NCBI RefSeq assembly: GCF_009680455.1 | Contig: NZ_WKRD01000001.1 | Location: forward strand, 1-64,000 | Direction: 5' to 3' | Length of the DNA stretch: 64,000 bases | Origin: Lachnospira eligens | GTDB taxonomy: Bacteria; Bacillota; Clostridia; Lachnospirales; Lachnospiraceae | Shown: positions 36,776 to 44,901 of the stretch, in pieces | Layout of the letters: the number at the start of each line of letters is the position of its first letter | Position numbering within the stretch: the stretch's first letter is position 1 | Notes under the pieces: generated by a model | Database searches by the model: none | The model's input: only the letters and a program-made list of their open reading frames with translations | What the model was told of the DNA's origin: nothing | Program-made: the position numbers and the translations under genes

Positions 36776-37795
36776 TTAGAATTTTTTTAAAAATATAATA
36801 TTCTTTCTTTCAACAAGCATTGCCTTGTTAAAGAACACATCAACTGCTGCTCTGTAATCAGCCATTCTCTGGGATTTCTTGATTGCCTTGATTTCTTTTT
36901 TGCAATCATCAAACACATATTCCATATAACACCACATTTCTTTCATTCTGTGTATGGCATGTGTATCTCCCGGCATTATGGCTGTGCGGGCTGCGTATAC
37001 AAGGTCGTGAAGCTCTTTCATCAGCTTCTTATCTGCATTAAGGTCCCGCACCATCGCCTCAGGATTATCATCTGTTAATACATTAATCAGTCCGGGGTCC
37101 GCGATAAGCGCTCTTCCAAGCATAAATGTATCAACCTCCGGAAACATCTCCTTCATCTCAAGGAAATTCTTCCTTGTAAATATATCTCCGTTAAGCACCA
37201 ATTTATTCCTGCTGTTATCCACTGCGTATCGGAAAGCGTCAAGATGCAGCTCATTTCTGTAGTAATCTGTACGCACTCTCGGATGAACAATAAGTTCCTC
37301 AAGAGGATAAGAATTATACACCTCCATTATCTGTGGAAAACTGTCATCATCTTCAACACCGATTCGTGTCTTGACCGAAACCTTAATATTCTCTCTTATA
37401 AATGCATCCTCAAACACCTCATCAAGAAAACGGTCGAGTTTTTCTGTGTCGCGAAGCATTCCGGAGCCTTTATCCTTTGAAACAACTGTGCCTGACGGAC
37501 AGCCGGCATTAAGATTAATCTCGCTGTAGCCGTATTTTTCATAAAGCATTTTTGCTGTCCATATAAAATCCTTAGCTTCATTAGTCATGACCTGTGCAAC
37601 CGTATATGTATCCTTATTATGCCCGCGGTCTATGTCTCTTATTTCTCTTGCCAGAAAATTCTCTGACTTATTTGGCGAGATAAACGGTGTAAAATATTTT
37701 GTAATTCTGCCTTTTCCAAATGTTTTCTCGTAGGCATTACGGTATGTAAAATCTGTAAGCCCCTCCATCGGAGCCATATATATAGTATTGCTCAT
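36776..37795 (-). CDS. dus: tRNA-dihydrouridine synthase
   Basis: FMN-dependent reduction of uridines in the tRNA D-arm. 339 aa. It opens with the FMN-site motif MAPMEGLTD (about residues 7-15), has the catalytic Cys in NLNAGCPSGTVV (about 96-107), KTRIG and LNGDIFT. Close to the DusA/DusB/DusC superfamily; the precise class is not certain. It follows the M18 aminopeptidase by 16 nt. Confidence 0.93.
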   Translation of the reverse strand: MSNTIYMAPMEGLTDFTYRNAYEKTFGKGRITKYFTPFISPNKSENFLAREIRDIDRGHNKDTYTVAQVMTNEAKDFIWTAKMLYEKYGYSEINLNAGCPSGTVVSKDKGSGMLRDTEKLDRFLDEVFEDAFIRENIKVSVKTRIGVEDDDSFPQIMEVYNSYPLEELIVHPRVRTDYYRNELHLDAFRYAVDNSRNKLVLNGDIFTRKNFLEMKEMFPEVDTFMLGRALIADPGLINVLTDDNPEAMVRDLNADKKLMKELHDLVYAARTAIMPGDTHAIHRMKEMWCYMEYVFDDCKKEIKAIKKSQRMADYRAAVDVFFNKAMLVERKNIIFLKKF

Positions 37796-37811
37796 ATACT
37801 GTATCTTTCTG

Positions 37812-39143
37812 TTATTCTAATGTAAATGTGCCGTTGCTGTTAGTCACAATGGCTGTCTCGAAAAATTCTTTTACTGCCTTTATCATGTATTCTGTGTCCA
37901 TAATTCCTGCTGTCTCGTAAGGTGAGTGCATTGCAAGCTGCGCAAGCCCGATATCTACTGTGTTCATTGACACATGGCAGTTAGCTATATTTCCAAGTGT
38001 TGAACCACCCGGAATATCTGAACGGTTAGCAAATTCCTGTGTCGGAACTCCCGCTCTTGTACATATTTCTTTAAATATTGCCGCAGAAACCGCGTCTGTT
38101 GTGTATTTCTGATTGGCGTTGTATTTGATGACTATTCCTTTATTCATATGAGGTCTGTTAGTCGGGTCAGCTTTTTCCTGATAATTAGGATGTACCGCAT
38201 GTGCATTATCCGCTGAAAGCATGAATGAGCCTGCACACGCCCTTATATAATCCTCATTATCCTTGCCGGCACACGCAGCTATACGCATAAGCACATCTGA
38301 TAAAAATGTTGAATCTGCTCCCTGCTTGGTGCTGCTGCCAACCTCTTCATTGTCAAATACCGCACATACCGCAACGCTTTCCTGGTTGCTCTCATCACTG
38401 TCTATAAGCGCATTCATGCATGAATATGCACACATCACATCATCAAGTCTTGGTGCTGATATAAATTCATTATCCGCACCCCATATAGTTCCTGCCTGTC
38501 TGTTGTACAGAAACAGATCACTGCTTATCACTGACTCTTTATCTGTCTGTGCAGCATCTGCTATTATGCTGTCAAAAAGCCCTTTGGATTCTGCCTCTCC
38601 TATAAGCGGAATCATGTCTTTCTGTGCATTGTAATTAAGTCCTGTGTTGGCTTCCCTGTTCATGTGAATTGCAAGATTAGGTATTATGCATAAATCCCGG
38701 TCTACATTTACAAGGACTGGCTTTAATACTGCACCTTCCCTTACTATTGCCCTTCCTGCAACTGAAAGAGGCCGGTCAAACCACGGTGCCATAAGCATGC
38801 CGCCGTATTTTTCCACATTTAACGAAACGTAATTCTTGTCCGGTGTCAGCTCAGGATTCTCTTTTACCTTAAATGACGGTGAATCACTGTGTGCGGCTGC
38901 AATCTGATAATTGATAAAGCCCTCTGCCGCCGGCATTCTGAAAGCTATTATGGAAGAATCATTTCTTGTTACATAGTATTTGCCACCCGGTATAAGATGC
39001 CATCTGTCCCTCTCATTAAGGCGCACAAATCCGGCGTCGTCCAGCAAATCCATAAAATTCGCCGTTACCTGAAATGCTGTAGGACTTTTTTCTATGAATG
39101 ACATCATATCTTTTGATACATTTATAAATGTGTTCTCTTCCAT
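37812..39143 (-). CDS. apeB: M18 family aminopeptidase
   Basis: 443-aa cytoplasmic dinuclear-metal aminopeptidase (aspartyl aminopeptidase family). Motifs: AAHSDSPSFKVKENP (first metal His, about residue 84), FDNEEVGSSTKQGADS (about 265) and SADNAHAVHPNY (about 310), with a late metal-binding HSPYETAG block. It probably trims peptides in the cytosol. It lies between the surface protein gene and dus on one strand with small gaps. Confidence 0.94.
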   Translation of the reverse strand: MEENTFINVSKDMMSFIEKSPTAFQVTANFMDLLDDAGFVRLNERDRWHLIPGGKYYVTRNDSSIIAFRMPAAEGFINYQIAAAHSDSPSFKVKENPELTPDKNYVSLNVEKYGGMLMAPWFDRPLSVAGRAIVREGAVLKPVLVNVDRDLCIIPNLAIHMNREANTGLNYNAQKDMIPLIGEAESKGLFDSIIADAAQTDKESVISSDLFLYNRQAGTIWGADNEFISAPRLDDVMCAYSCMNALIDSDESNQESVAVCAVFDNEEVGSSTKQGADSTFLSDVLMRIAACAGKDNEDYIRACAGSFMLSADNAHAVHPNYQEKADPTNRPHMNKGIVIKYNANQKYTTDAVSAAIFKEICTRAGVPTQEFANRSDIPGGSTLGNIANCHVSMNTVDIGLAQLAMHSPYETAGIMDTEYMIKAVKEFFETAIVTNSNGTFTLE

Positions 39144-39155
39144 AACTGCTCCCTT

Positions 39156-40622
39156 CTATCTGCGTCTTCTTTGTCTGTTATGTCTTCTTTTTTTCTTATT
39201 GTTCTGTACCATAATCACTACTGTTATGATTATTATCGCAATTATTACTACTACAATTATTGTAAATACTGCAGTACTTTCACTAAGACCTTTTTTACTC
39301 TGTGAATCTGATGCTTTATTACCTGCTGTCTGTTCATTATCGTCTGTTACCACATTTGCAGCATATTCCCTGTAAACGGTCTGGTTACACAGACTGCATG
39401 TTCCTGCCTCTATTCCATCTTTCTTGTCTGTTCCCGTAGCTTCCTTTACAACACTGTAATTGTCAACCTTATGCTCGTGTATTGTGTATTTATCTGAATA
39501 TGTATAACCACATGTGCTGCATGTATGTGTTGTGTAGCCGAAATCTGCTGCTGTTGCCTCTGTTACTGTGTCAGAGTATGAAGGATTGCTGCACATTTCA
39601 GGAAGGAGTGTAACTGAATAATCATATGTCTCATTTCTCTTGAAATCTGATGTGAAGCCTGAATATGCATATGTCCAGTTCATGACCTCACCCATATTTG
39701 CCTGACAGTATGCACGGCGGTCTGTATTGTCCTCGAAAAATGTTATCATTCCCTTAACTTTGTTGTTAAGCACTTCGCCATGATATGTCTTTGACAGTTC
39801 CAATGGATATACCATATACATGCCGACAAGTCCGCCATCATGCACATATCCGTGGTCCGAATCATATCCATCTATTGTTATAGAACAATTTCTTATATTA
39901 AGGAAGCCGGCTGCGTATGCACCACCCATGAACTGCTCATCTCTTACGGCTGCATCTGTATCAACGCAGACAAGTGTTACATCTGTAGTGATGTTATCAA
40001 GATTGCCGCTTCCAAATCCGGCAATTCCGCCTGTTCCCCACATCTTAGCTGAATCTGTTAGTGACACATATGTATCCTTAATTATACAGTCTGATATATC
40101 GCTGTTATCAGCAAGACCTGCCACTGGTGCTGCAAAACACGGTTCTGTTGAAGTTACTTCAACTCTTGCACCGTATATGTTAAGGCCTGTTACTTTCGAA
40201 TCCTTAAGAACACCAAAAAAGCCGGCTCCATATGTTTCATACTCTTTTCTGTTACCGTCATAGGTCTTCATTGTCTTCTTGCTCACAGTCTTTACTGACA
40301 GGTTAAGTATGCTGTGTCCGTTGCCGTCAAATGTGCCAGAAAAATCCCATGGTGTCCACTCAATTCCAGTCATATCAACATCTGTCATCAGCTTATAATT
40401 ACCTGTAGCTGTCTTTGCTGCCTCCACAAGTTCTGATGCTGTGCGGATTTCTGTGTATTCTGATGCTGCCTGATTTGCTGTAATTCCTGTTAAAGTATTT
40501 CCTGTCACAGTACTTCCTGTTGTCTGTGTATCTGCATTTGCCATATTAACCGGAAGTGCTGTTGCCGCAAGTATTACTGCTGCTATCGCTGCAGCCTTTT
40601 TAATGTATGATTTGTTAAACAT
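39156..40622 (-). CDS. Cell-surface protein with GLUG-like repeats and paired-Cys segments
   Basis: 488 aa. Signal peptide (residues 1-30), beta-helix-like repeats at about 55-320 (FSGTFDGNGHSILNLSVK, GAGFFGVLKDSKVTGLNI, GTGGIAGFGSGNLDN), then two CxxC units (CSTCGYTYSDKYTIHEH and CSLCNQTV) at about 365-420. It ends in a membrane helix (about 450-472) and a highly basic tail. There is no LPXTG, so it is probably held by the helix itself. The function may be adhesion, but this is inference. Confidence 0.83.
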   Translation of the reverse strand: MFNKSYIKKAAAIAAVILAATALPVNMANADTQTTGSTVTGNTLTGITANQAASEYTEIRTASELVEAAKTATGNYKLMTDVDMTGIEWTPWDFSGTFDGNGHSILNLSVKTVSKKTMKTYDGNRKEYETYGAGFFGVLKDSKVTGLNIYGARVEVTSTEPCFAAPVAGLADNSDISDCIIKDTYVSLTDSAKMWGTGGIAGFGSGNLDNITTDVTLVCVDTDAAVRDEQFMGGAYAAGFLNIRNCSITIDGYDSDHGYVHDGGLVGMYMVYPLELSKTYHGEVLNNKVKGMITFFEDNTDRRAYCQANMGEVMNWTYAYSGFTSDFKRNETYDYSVTLLPEMCSNPSYSDTVTEATAADFGYTTHTCSTCGYTYSDKYTIHEHKVDNYSVVKEATGTDKKDGIEAGTCSLCNQTVYREYAANVVTDDNEQTAGNKASDSQSKKGLSESTAVFTIIVVVIIAIIIITVVIMVQNNKKKRRHNRQRRRR

Positions 40623-40739
40623 ATTACTGCCTTTCTTTCCCTATACAATTCATTGGCTTTCCCAGCCGGGTTTGATTATAGCTCAAAGAAATGATGCGGT
40701 CTAGGGGGTATTGTGTTTTAGTTTGGGTGATTATGAGAG

Positions 40740-40945
40740 GGGGAAGGGAGAACGGACGCGGGGTTAATTGGCATATTTCCTTCTGCAGACCCGCTCCCGC
40801 TCGATGAAAAACGTAGCGGTACTAAACTCGCCTGGGGCAGCCGCCAAAGGCGGCTCCCACGCCTCGTTAAGTGCCGACGTTTTCCAACGGTCTGCTCCAG
40901 GAAATATACACAATTAACCCCGCTGACTCTCTCCATACCTCTTAC
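40740..40945. repeat. Long hairpin element, divergent inverted copy
   Basis: The core reads CAGACC...GAAAAACGT (40806-40814)...GCCGCC-AAA-GGCGGC (40840-40854)...ACGTTTTCC (40877-40885)...GGTCTG. The outer arms GCGGGGTTAATTGGCATATT (from 40758) and its near complement (40900-40923) extend the palindrome. Compared with 41041 and 42060 it is in reverse orientation and about three-quarters alike in the core, but still pairs throughout. A further 8-bp hairpin, GCTCACCT / AGGTGAGC, lies at about 40978-41011. Long ORFs here are by-products of the GC-rich palindrome. Confidence 0.75.
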
Positions 40946-41040
40946 AATCCCAAAACTAACCCTGACGATATCGCTTCGCTCACCTGGGTCTGCAAAAGTT
41001 TTGAGGTGAGCCTTCATCCAACCCACCCCGCCAGAAGTCC

Positions 41041-41276
41041 CCCGATGAGCTTACGACATCGGGAGGGGCGACATCGTTAGCGGCGGGCGGGTGGATAGTG
41101 TTAGTTTCAGACCGTTGGAAAACGCCTGCACTTAATGAGCTGGAAGCCGCATTTTATGCGGCTAACCAGCGAATTTAGTACAGCTGCGTTTTCCACCGAG
41201 CGGGAGCGTGTCTGAAAATGACACTATCCCCCGCCCACAGCGTTCGTCTGCCACAACCTCCCGTATGTCACAACTC
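41041..41276. repeat. 236-bp hairpin element, copy 1
   Basis: It is an imperfect palindrome centred at 41154: GCCGCAT-TTT-ATGCGGC (41146-41162), then AGCTGG/CCAGC, CTGCACTTAAT/ATTTAGTACAG, GGAAAACGC/GCGTTTTCC (41117-41125 / 41186-41194), CAGAC/GTCTG (41108 / 41210) and outer arms with GGTGGATAGTGTTAG. It is a direct copy of 42060-42295 with 9 differences by my count. Its right edge contains the last codons and stop of the histidine phosphatase gene. Confidence 0.88.
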
Positions 41277-41804
41277 GAACTTCAATATCTCACAATTCTT
41301 TATCTTAAACGCCGAAAACTCCTCATTTCCCATATCTTCAAAATATGACTTTACCATTCGTGCAATTCCATTATGTGCAACTAAAAGATATGTTTTATCG
41401 GGCTGTGCCTTAATTTCGTCAAGCAGATTATATATACGCTGTGCAAGATGAAGCATTGTCTCTCCTCCATCAAAACTACATATGAAATTGCATTTGGCTT
41501 TTGCAAATTCTTCTCCATCTCTTGGTGTTGATTCGTATTTACCGAAATTCTGTTCCTTAAGTCTTATCTCTTCGCGCGCTGGTATTCCTGTAATCTCAGA
41601 TACATGAAGTGCTGTAGCTTTCGCTCTTATAAGTGGCGAATACAGGATTTCATCTATCTGTATTCCTTCTTCAAGGATCTTCTTTCCTAACTCTATTGCC
41701 TGTTCATGGCCTAAATCTGTGAGTGGTGAATCTGTTGCACCACATATCTTGTTCTCGACATTCCAGACAGTCTGACCATGTCGTGTAAAATATACTGTTC
41801 CCAT
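41268..41804 (-). CDS. Histidine phosphatase family protein (phosphoglycerate mutase-like)
   Basis: 178 aa. Catalytic TRHGQTVWN is at residues 8-16 (phospho-His) and LLVAHNGIARM near 140, with REEIRLKEQNFGKYE between. The family includes alpha-ribazole phosphatase (CobC) and broad sugar-phosphate phosphatases; no cobalamin genes are nearby. Its last three codons (GAG TTG TGA) lie inside hairpin element copy 1. It is flanked by two direct copies of that element, with a tandem repeat behind its start. Confidence 0.9.
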   Translation of the reverse strand: MGTVYFTRHGQTVWNVENKICGATDSPLTDLGHEQAIELGKKILEEGIQIDEILYSPLIRAKATALHVSEITGIPAREEIRLKEQNFGKYESTPRDGEEFAKAKCNFICSFDGGETMLHLAQRIYNLLDEIKAQPDKTYLLVAHNGIARMVKSYFEDMGNEEFSAFKIKNCEILKFEL

Positions 41805-41820
41805 TATATTTCTCCTCTCC

Positions 41821-42050
41821 TGCCTTTTTGTACTTCATCTCACCTTTTCTCCGCTTCAACGTCCAATTCTCCACGCTTCAACTTCCCTTTTGGACCTCAT
41901 CATGCCTTCTCCCCACTCCAACGTCCAATCTGCCACTCTTCGGCTTCCCTTTTGGACCTCATCATGCCTTCTCCCCACTCCAACGTCCAATCTGCCACTC
42001 TTCGGCTTCCCTTTTGGACTTCCTTGTGCCTTCCCTACACACTAAAGTCC
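41821..42050. repeat. 62-bp tandem repeat (~3.7 copies)
   Basis: The unit starting CTTCCCTTTTGGAC occurs at 41882, 41944 and 42006, exactly 62 bp apart, with a decayed earlier copy from about 41821. Each unit is pyrimidine-rich on the plus strand and carries TTTTGGAC and GTCCAA as an inverted pair. Plus-strand ORFs across it are repeat artefacts, with no ribosome binding site or family. Confidence 0.88.
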
Positions 42051-42059
42051 ACTCCCGCT

Positions 42060-42295
42060 CCCGATGAGCCTGCGACATCGGGAGGGGCAGCAACGTAAGC
42101 GGCGGGCAGGTGGATAGTGTTAGTTTCAGACCGTTGGAAAACGCCTGCACTTAATGAGCTGGAAGCCGCATTTTATGCGGCTAACCAGCGAATTTAGTAC
42201 AGTTGCGTTTTACACCGAGCGGGAGCGTGTCTGAAAATGACACTATCCCCCGCCCACAGCGTTCGTCTGCCACAACCTCCCGTATGTCACAACTC
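42060..42295. repeat. 236-bp hairpin element, copy 2
   Basis: Direct copy of 41041-41276 offset by 1019 bp, with all stems kept (for example GGAAAACGC at 42136-42144). Its right edge supplies GAG TTG TGA, the last codons and stop of the AAA+ ATPase gene, just as copy 1 does for the phosphatase gene. Confidence 0.88.
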
Positions 42296-43639
42296 AATCC
42301 CCACCAGATCCTCCTTCTCGAGCATCGCCAGTATATTCTTATCAACATCCTTAAGCCCCACTATCCTGCTAGCCTGATTAGATATCGCTTTCTCAAGATA
42401 GTTTCTTACATCTCTTGCATTGGCATAACCTTCCGGTTTGTTGGCGACACGCTCTGTGAAAAATCTTCTGGCTTCTTCAAGTGCATCTCTTGATAACATG
42501 TATTCCTGCTTCTTGCAGTTATTTATAAGTATCTCTACTTCTTCCTCAGCTGTGTAATCCTCAAAATTGATGAATTTATTGAATCTTGAACGCAGTCCCG
42601 GATTGGAATCTAAGAATTCCTCCATAAGTTCTGTATAACCTGCCACTATCACAACTAAGTCATCTCTGTGGTCTTCCATTCCCTTTAATAATGTATCTAC
42701 AGCTTCCTGACCGAAATCGCCTTGTCCTTTTCCATTGGTTAATGTGTATGCCTCATCTATAAAAAGAACTCCACCGAGCGCAGACTCTATTACTTCCGCA
42801 GTCTTGGATGCAGTCTGTCCTATATATCCACATACCAGCCCTGACCTGTCTACTTCTACAAGATGACCTTTGGATATTGCCCCTATTGCCTTATATATTC
42901 TGGCAAGCAGTCTTGCAACTGTCGTCTTTCCTGTTCCAGGATTTCCCATGAATACAAGGTGTTTGTTGACGCTTGTCTGCTTCATTCCCATCTGCTCACG
43001 CATTTTCTGGACTTTAAGAAGATTAATAAGTGCATTGACATCTTCTTTTACTGCAGTAAGTCCTGTCAGTGAATTAAGTTCTGCAATTAGTTCATCTGCG
43101 TCCGGCTCTTCGTCATCCGCTGTCTCTGCCTGTATTGCCGCGCTCTTGTAATCAGGACGCAGAAGACCATATGATTTAAGATTCTCATCTAACATTACAC
43201 AGTATGATGATAAAACATTTATCTCAACCTCGGTACTTCCAGTATTCGCAGCCAAATATTCCTGCCCAAGCTTGCGGTAGGTTTCTGCCAGCGTACGTGC
43301 CTCTTTATTGTCGTATCGATCGTTCTTAATCTTGTGACCGGCATTGGCTAATATAAAATACTTAAATGTCTCCGGCACTCTTGTGATATATCCTGCACCA
43401 AGCATGTTGCGGTTCTTGATATCAGCCGCCATTGACGCACTCACATCGAATCCCAGTTTTTTCTTTATAAATGCTTTCTCTTCCTCACCATATCTTCCAT
43501 CTGTCATTGATATGTATATAAGAAAATGTAACAGTTCTTTCTTAAGATTGTCGCGAAGCTTCACATTTCCAACCAGTTTTACAACACCATTCTGTTCTAT
43601 GTAATCGCACATTTCATAACATAAATTAATCGAATCCAT
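42287..43639 (-). CDS. AAA+ ATPase, CbxX/CfqX type, with TerB-like N-terminus
   Basis: 450 aa. The N-terminal about 60 residues (ELLHFLIYISMTDGRYGEEE) resemble TerB-like domains. The C-terminal AAA+ domain has Walker A MGNPGTGKTTVARLLA (about 225-240), Walker B GVLFIDEAYTL (about 290) and an arginine finger in GLRSRFNKFI. CbxX-type ATPases in Firmicutes are chaperone-like with diverse partners. AGGAG precedes the ATG at 43639 by 5 nt; the ATG three nt earlier is an alternative. The partner is not evident. Confidence 0.88.
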   Translation of the reverse strand: MDSINLCYEMCDYIEQNGVVKLVGNVKLRDNLKKELLHFLIYISMTDGRYGEEEKAFIKKKLGFDVSASMAADIKNRNMLGAGYITRVPETFKYFILANAGHKIKNDRYDNKEARTLAETYRKLGQEYLAANTGSTEVEINVLSSYCVMLDENLKSYGLLRPDYKSAAIQAETADDEEPDADELIAELNSLTGLTAVKEDVNALINLLKVQKMREQMGMKQTSVNKHLVFMGNPGTGKTTVARLLARIYKAIGAISKGHLVEVDRSGLVCGYIGQTASKTAEVIESALGGVLFIDEAYTLTNGKGQGDFGQEAVDTLLKGMEDHRDDLVVIVAGYTELMEEFLDSNPGLRSRFNKFINFEDYTAEEEVEILINNCKKQEYMLSRDALEEARRFFTERVANKPEGYANARDVRNYLEKAISNQASRIVGLKDVDKNILAMLEKEDLVGIEL

Positions 43640-43650
43640 CATATCTCCTC

Positions 43651-44769
43651 TCATATGAACTTTGTACACGCATATAACACAATCAGAAATATCACATTAT
43701 ACACTGTAAATGTAACAAAATATTTTCCTTTTCCATCTGGCACTTCATTGACATACTGCTTATATGATATAAGGCTAGCCATTGAAGCTATCAGTGTGCC
43801 AAGACCGCCAATATTAACTCCAAGTGCAAGGTTCTTTATATTATGCGTAAATCCTGACAGCAGAAGTGCCGCCGGAACATTGCTTATACACTGGCTTGTA
43901 ATGATTCCAACGCCTATTTCCCTGCCATCAGCAATACCTGATAAGAATAATGCAACTGGCTCTATCCTTCCCATATTGCCTGTAAATATAAAGAATCCGA
44001 CGAATGTTAATAACAACGCATAGTCTGCTTTCAAAAGCACATTTCTTTCTATTATAAATGTGGTAACAAACACTAGTACTGTAAGTACATACCACGGAAA
44101 TACTCTTGCAACAACAAGTAATGCTACAACAAAAAGAATTGTATATAACAACACATTTACAGGTGTAGCTTTCTGACCTGAATTATCGTCTGTATCCTTC
44201 ATGCTCACATCAGCATTTTTATTCTTTAAAAGCAGCATTGAAATAATAAGAAGCGTTGCAGAAACAATTGTATATGGCAGAAGCCACATTATGAACTGAC
44301 CTGCTCCCACCCCCGCAAGTCCGTATAGATACAGATTCTGCGGATTGCCAATCGGTGTAAGCATACTTCCAAGATTCGCGGCTATCGTCTGTAATACTAC
44401 AACCGGTATCATAAGTTCCTGTCTGTCGCACTGCTTAAGCATCATTATCGCAAAAGGCACAAATGTTATCAGTGAAACATCGTTGGTAATCAGCATGCTG
44501 CTAAAGAAACACAGTGCAACAAGTACGCTCACAAGCTGCCACATTTTCCGTGTTCTCACAAGAAGTGCATGTCCGATTTTTTCAAAGATGCCGTTATTCA
44601 TGTAACCTTTTGTTATTATCATCAGACTCCACAATATTCCAAGTGAACGCCAGTCAATATAACCTGCATATCCTTTATCCGGTCTTACTAAAAATGCTGA
44701 AGCAGCCGCAAGCACCCAGCTTACCGTCAGCACTATATCCTTTTTAAAATAATATATAATTCTTTTCAT
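43651..44769 (-). CDS. ArsB/NhaD/SLC13-type anion transporter
   Basis: 372 aa with about ten membrane helices. The diagnostic loops TPIGNPQNLYLYG (about residues 137-149) and SNVPAALLLSG (about 310) are re-entrant substrate-site motifs of the ion transporter superfamily. The substrate (dicarboxylate, citrate, arsenite or Na+/H+) cannot be decided. Shorter than many SLC13 proteins. It may be cotranscribed with the ATPase gene 11 nt downstream. Confidence 0.88.
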   Translation of the reverse strand: MKRIIYYFKKDIVLTVSWVLAAASAFLVRPDKGYAGYIDWRSLGILWSLMIITKGYMNNGIFEKIGHALLVRTRKMWQLVSVLVALCFFSSMLITNDVSLITFVPFAIMMLKQCDRQELMIPVVVLQTIAANLGSMLTPIGNPQNLYLYGLAGVGAGQFIMWLLPYTIVSATLLIISMLLLKNKNADVSMKDTDDNSGQKATPVNVLLYTILFVVALLVVARVFPWYVLTVLVFVTTFIIERNVLLKADYALLLTFVGFFIFTGNMGRIEPVALFLSGIADGREIGVGIITSQCISNVPAALLLSGFTHNIKNLALGVNIGGLGTLIASMASLISYKQYVNEVPDGKGKYFVTFTVYNVIFLIVLYACTKFI

Positions 44770-44839
44770 ATCTGTCTGCTCTCTTATGTAATTATTATCT
44801 CATATTTTACAATATATTTTTTATTCTTTACAGTATTAG

Positions 44840-44868
44840 TTGTCAAATAAATTCTGTAAGTTTATAAT
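44840..44868 (+). promoter_or_regulatory. Promoter of sstT
   Basis: TTGTCA (44840-44845) and a perfect TATAAT (44863-44868) have a 17-nt spacer, 33 nt before the ATG. Confidence 0.8.
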
Positions 44869-44901
44869 AGAAAAAGTTTTGCATAGGAGAATCTGTTAGA
44901 T

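Noticed and set aside
40718-41026. 102-aa minus-strand ORF
   Set aside because: Lies entirely in the GC-rich hairpin element, with Arg/Pro/Ser-rich composition, no ribosome binding site and no family.
41821-42050. CRISPR array
   Set aside because: Units are 62 bp repeats with no variable spacers, and no cas genes are present.
41778-42098. Plus-strand ORFs over the 62-bp repeat
   Set aside because: Low-complexity Pro/Ser/Leu translation of the tandem repeat; no start signal; antisense to the phosphatase start.
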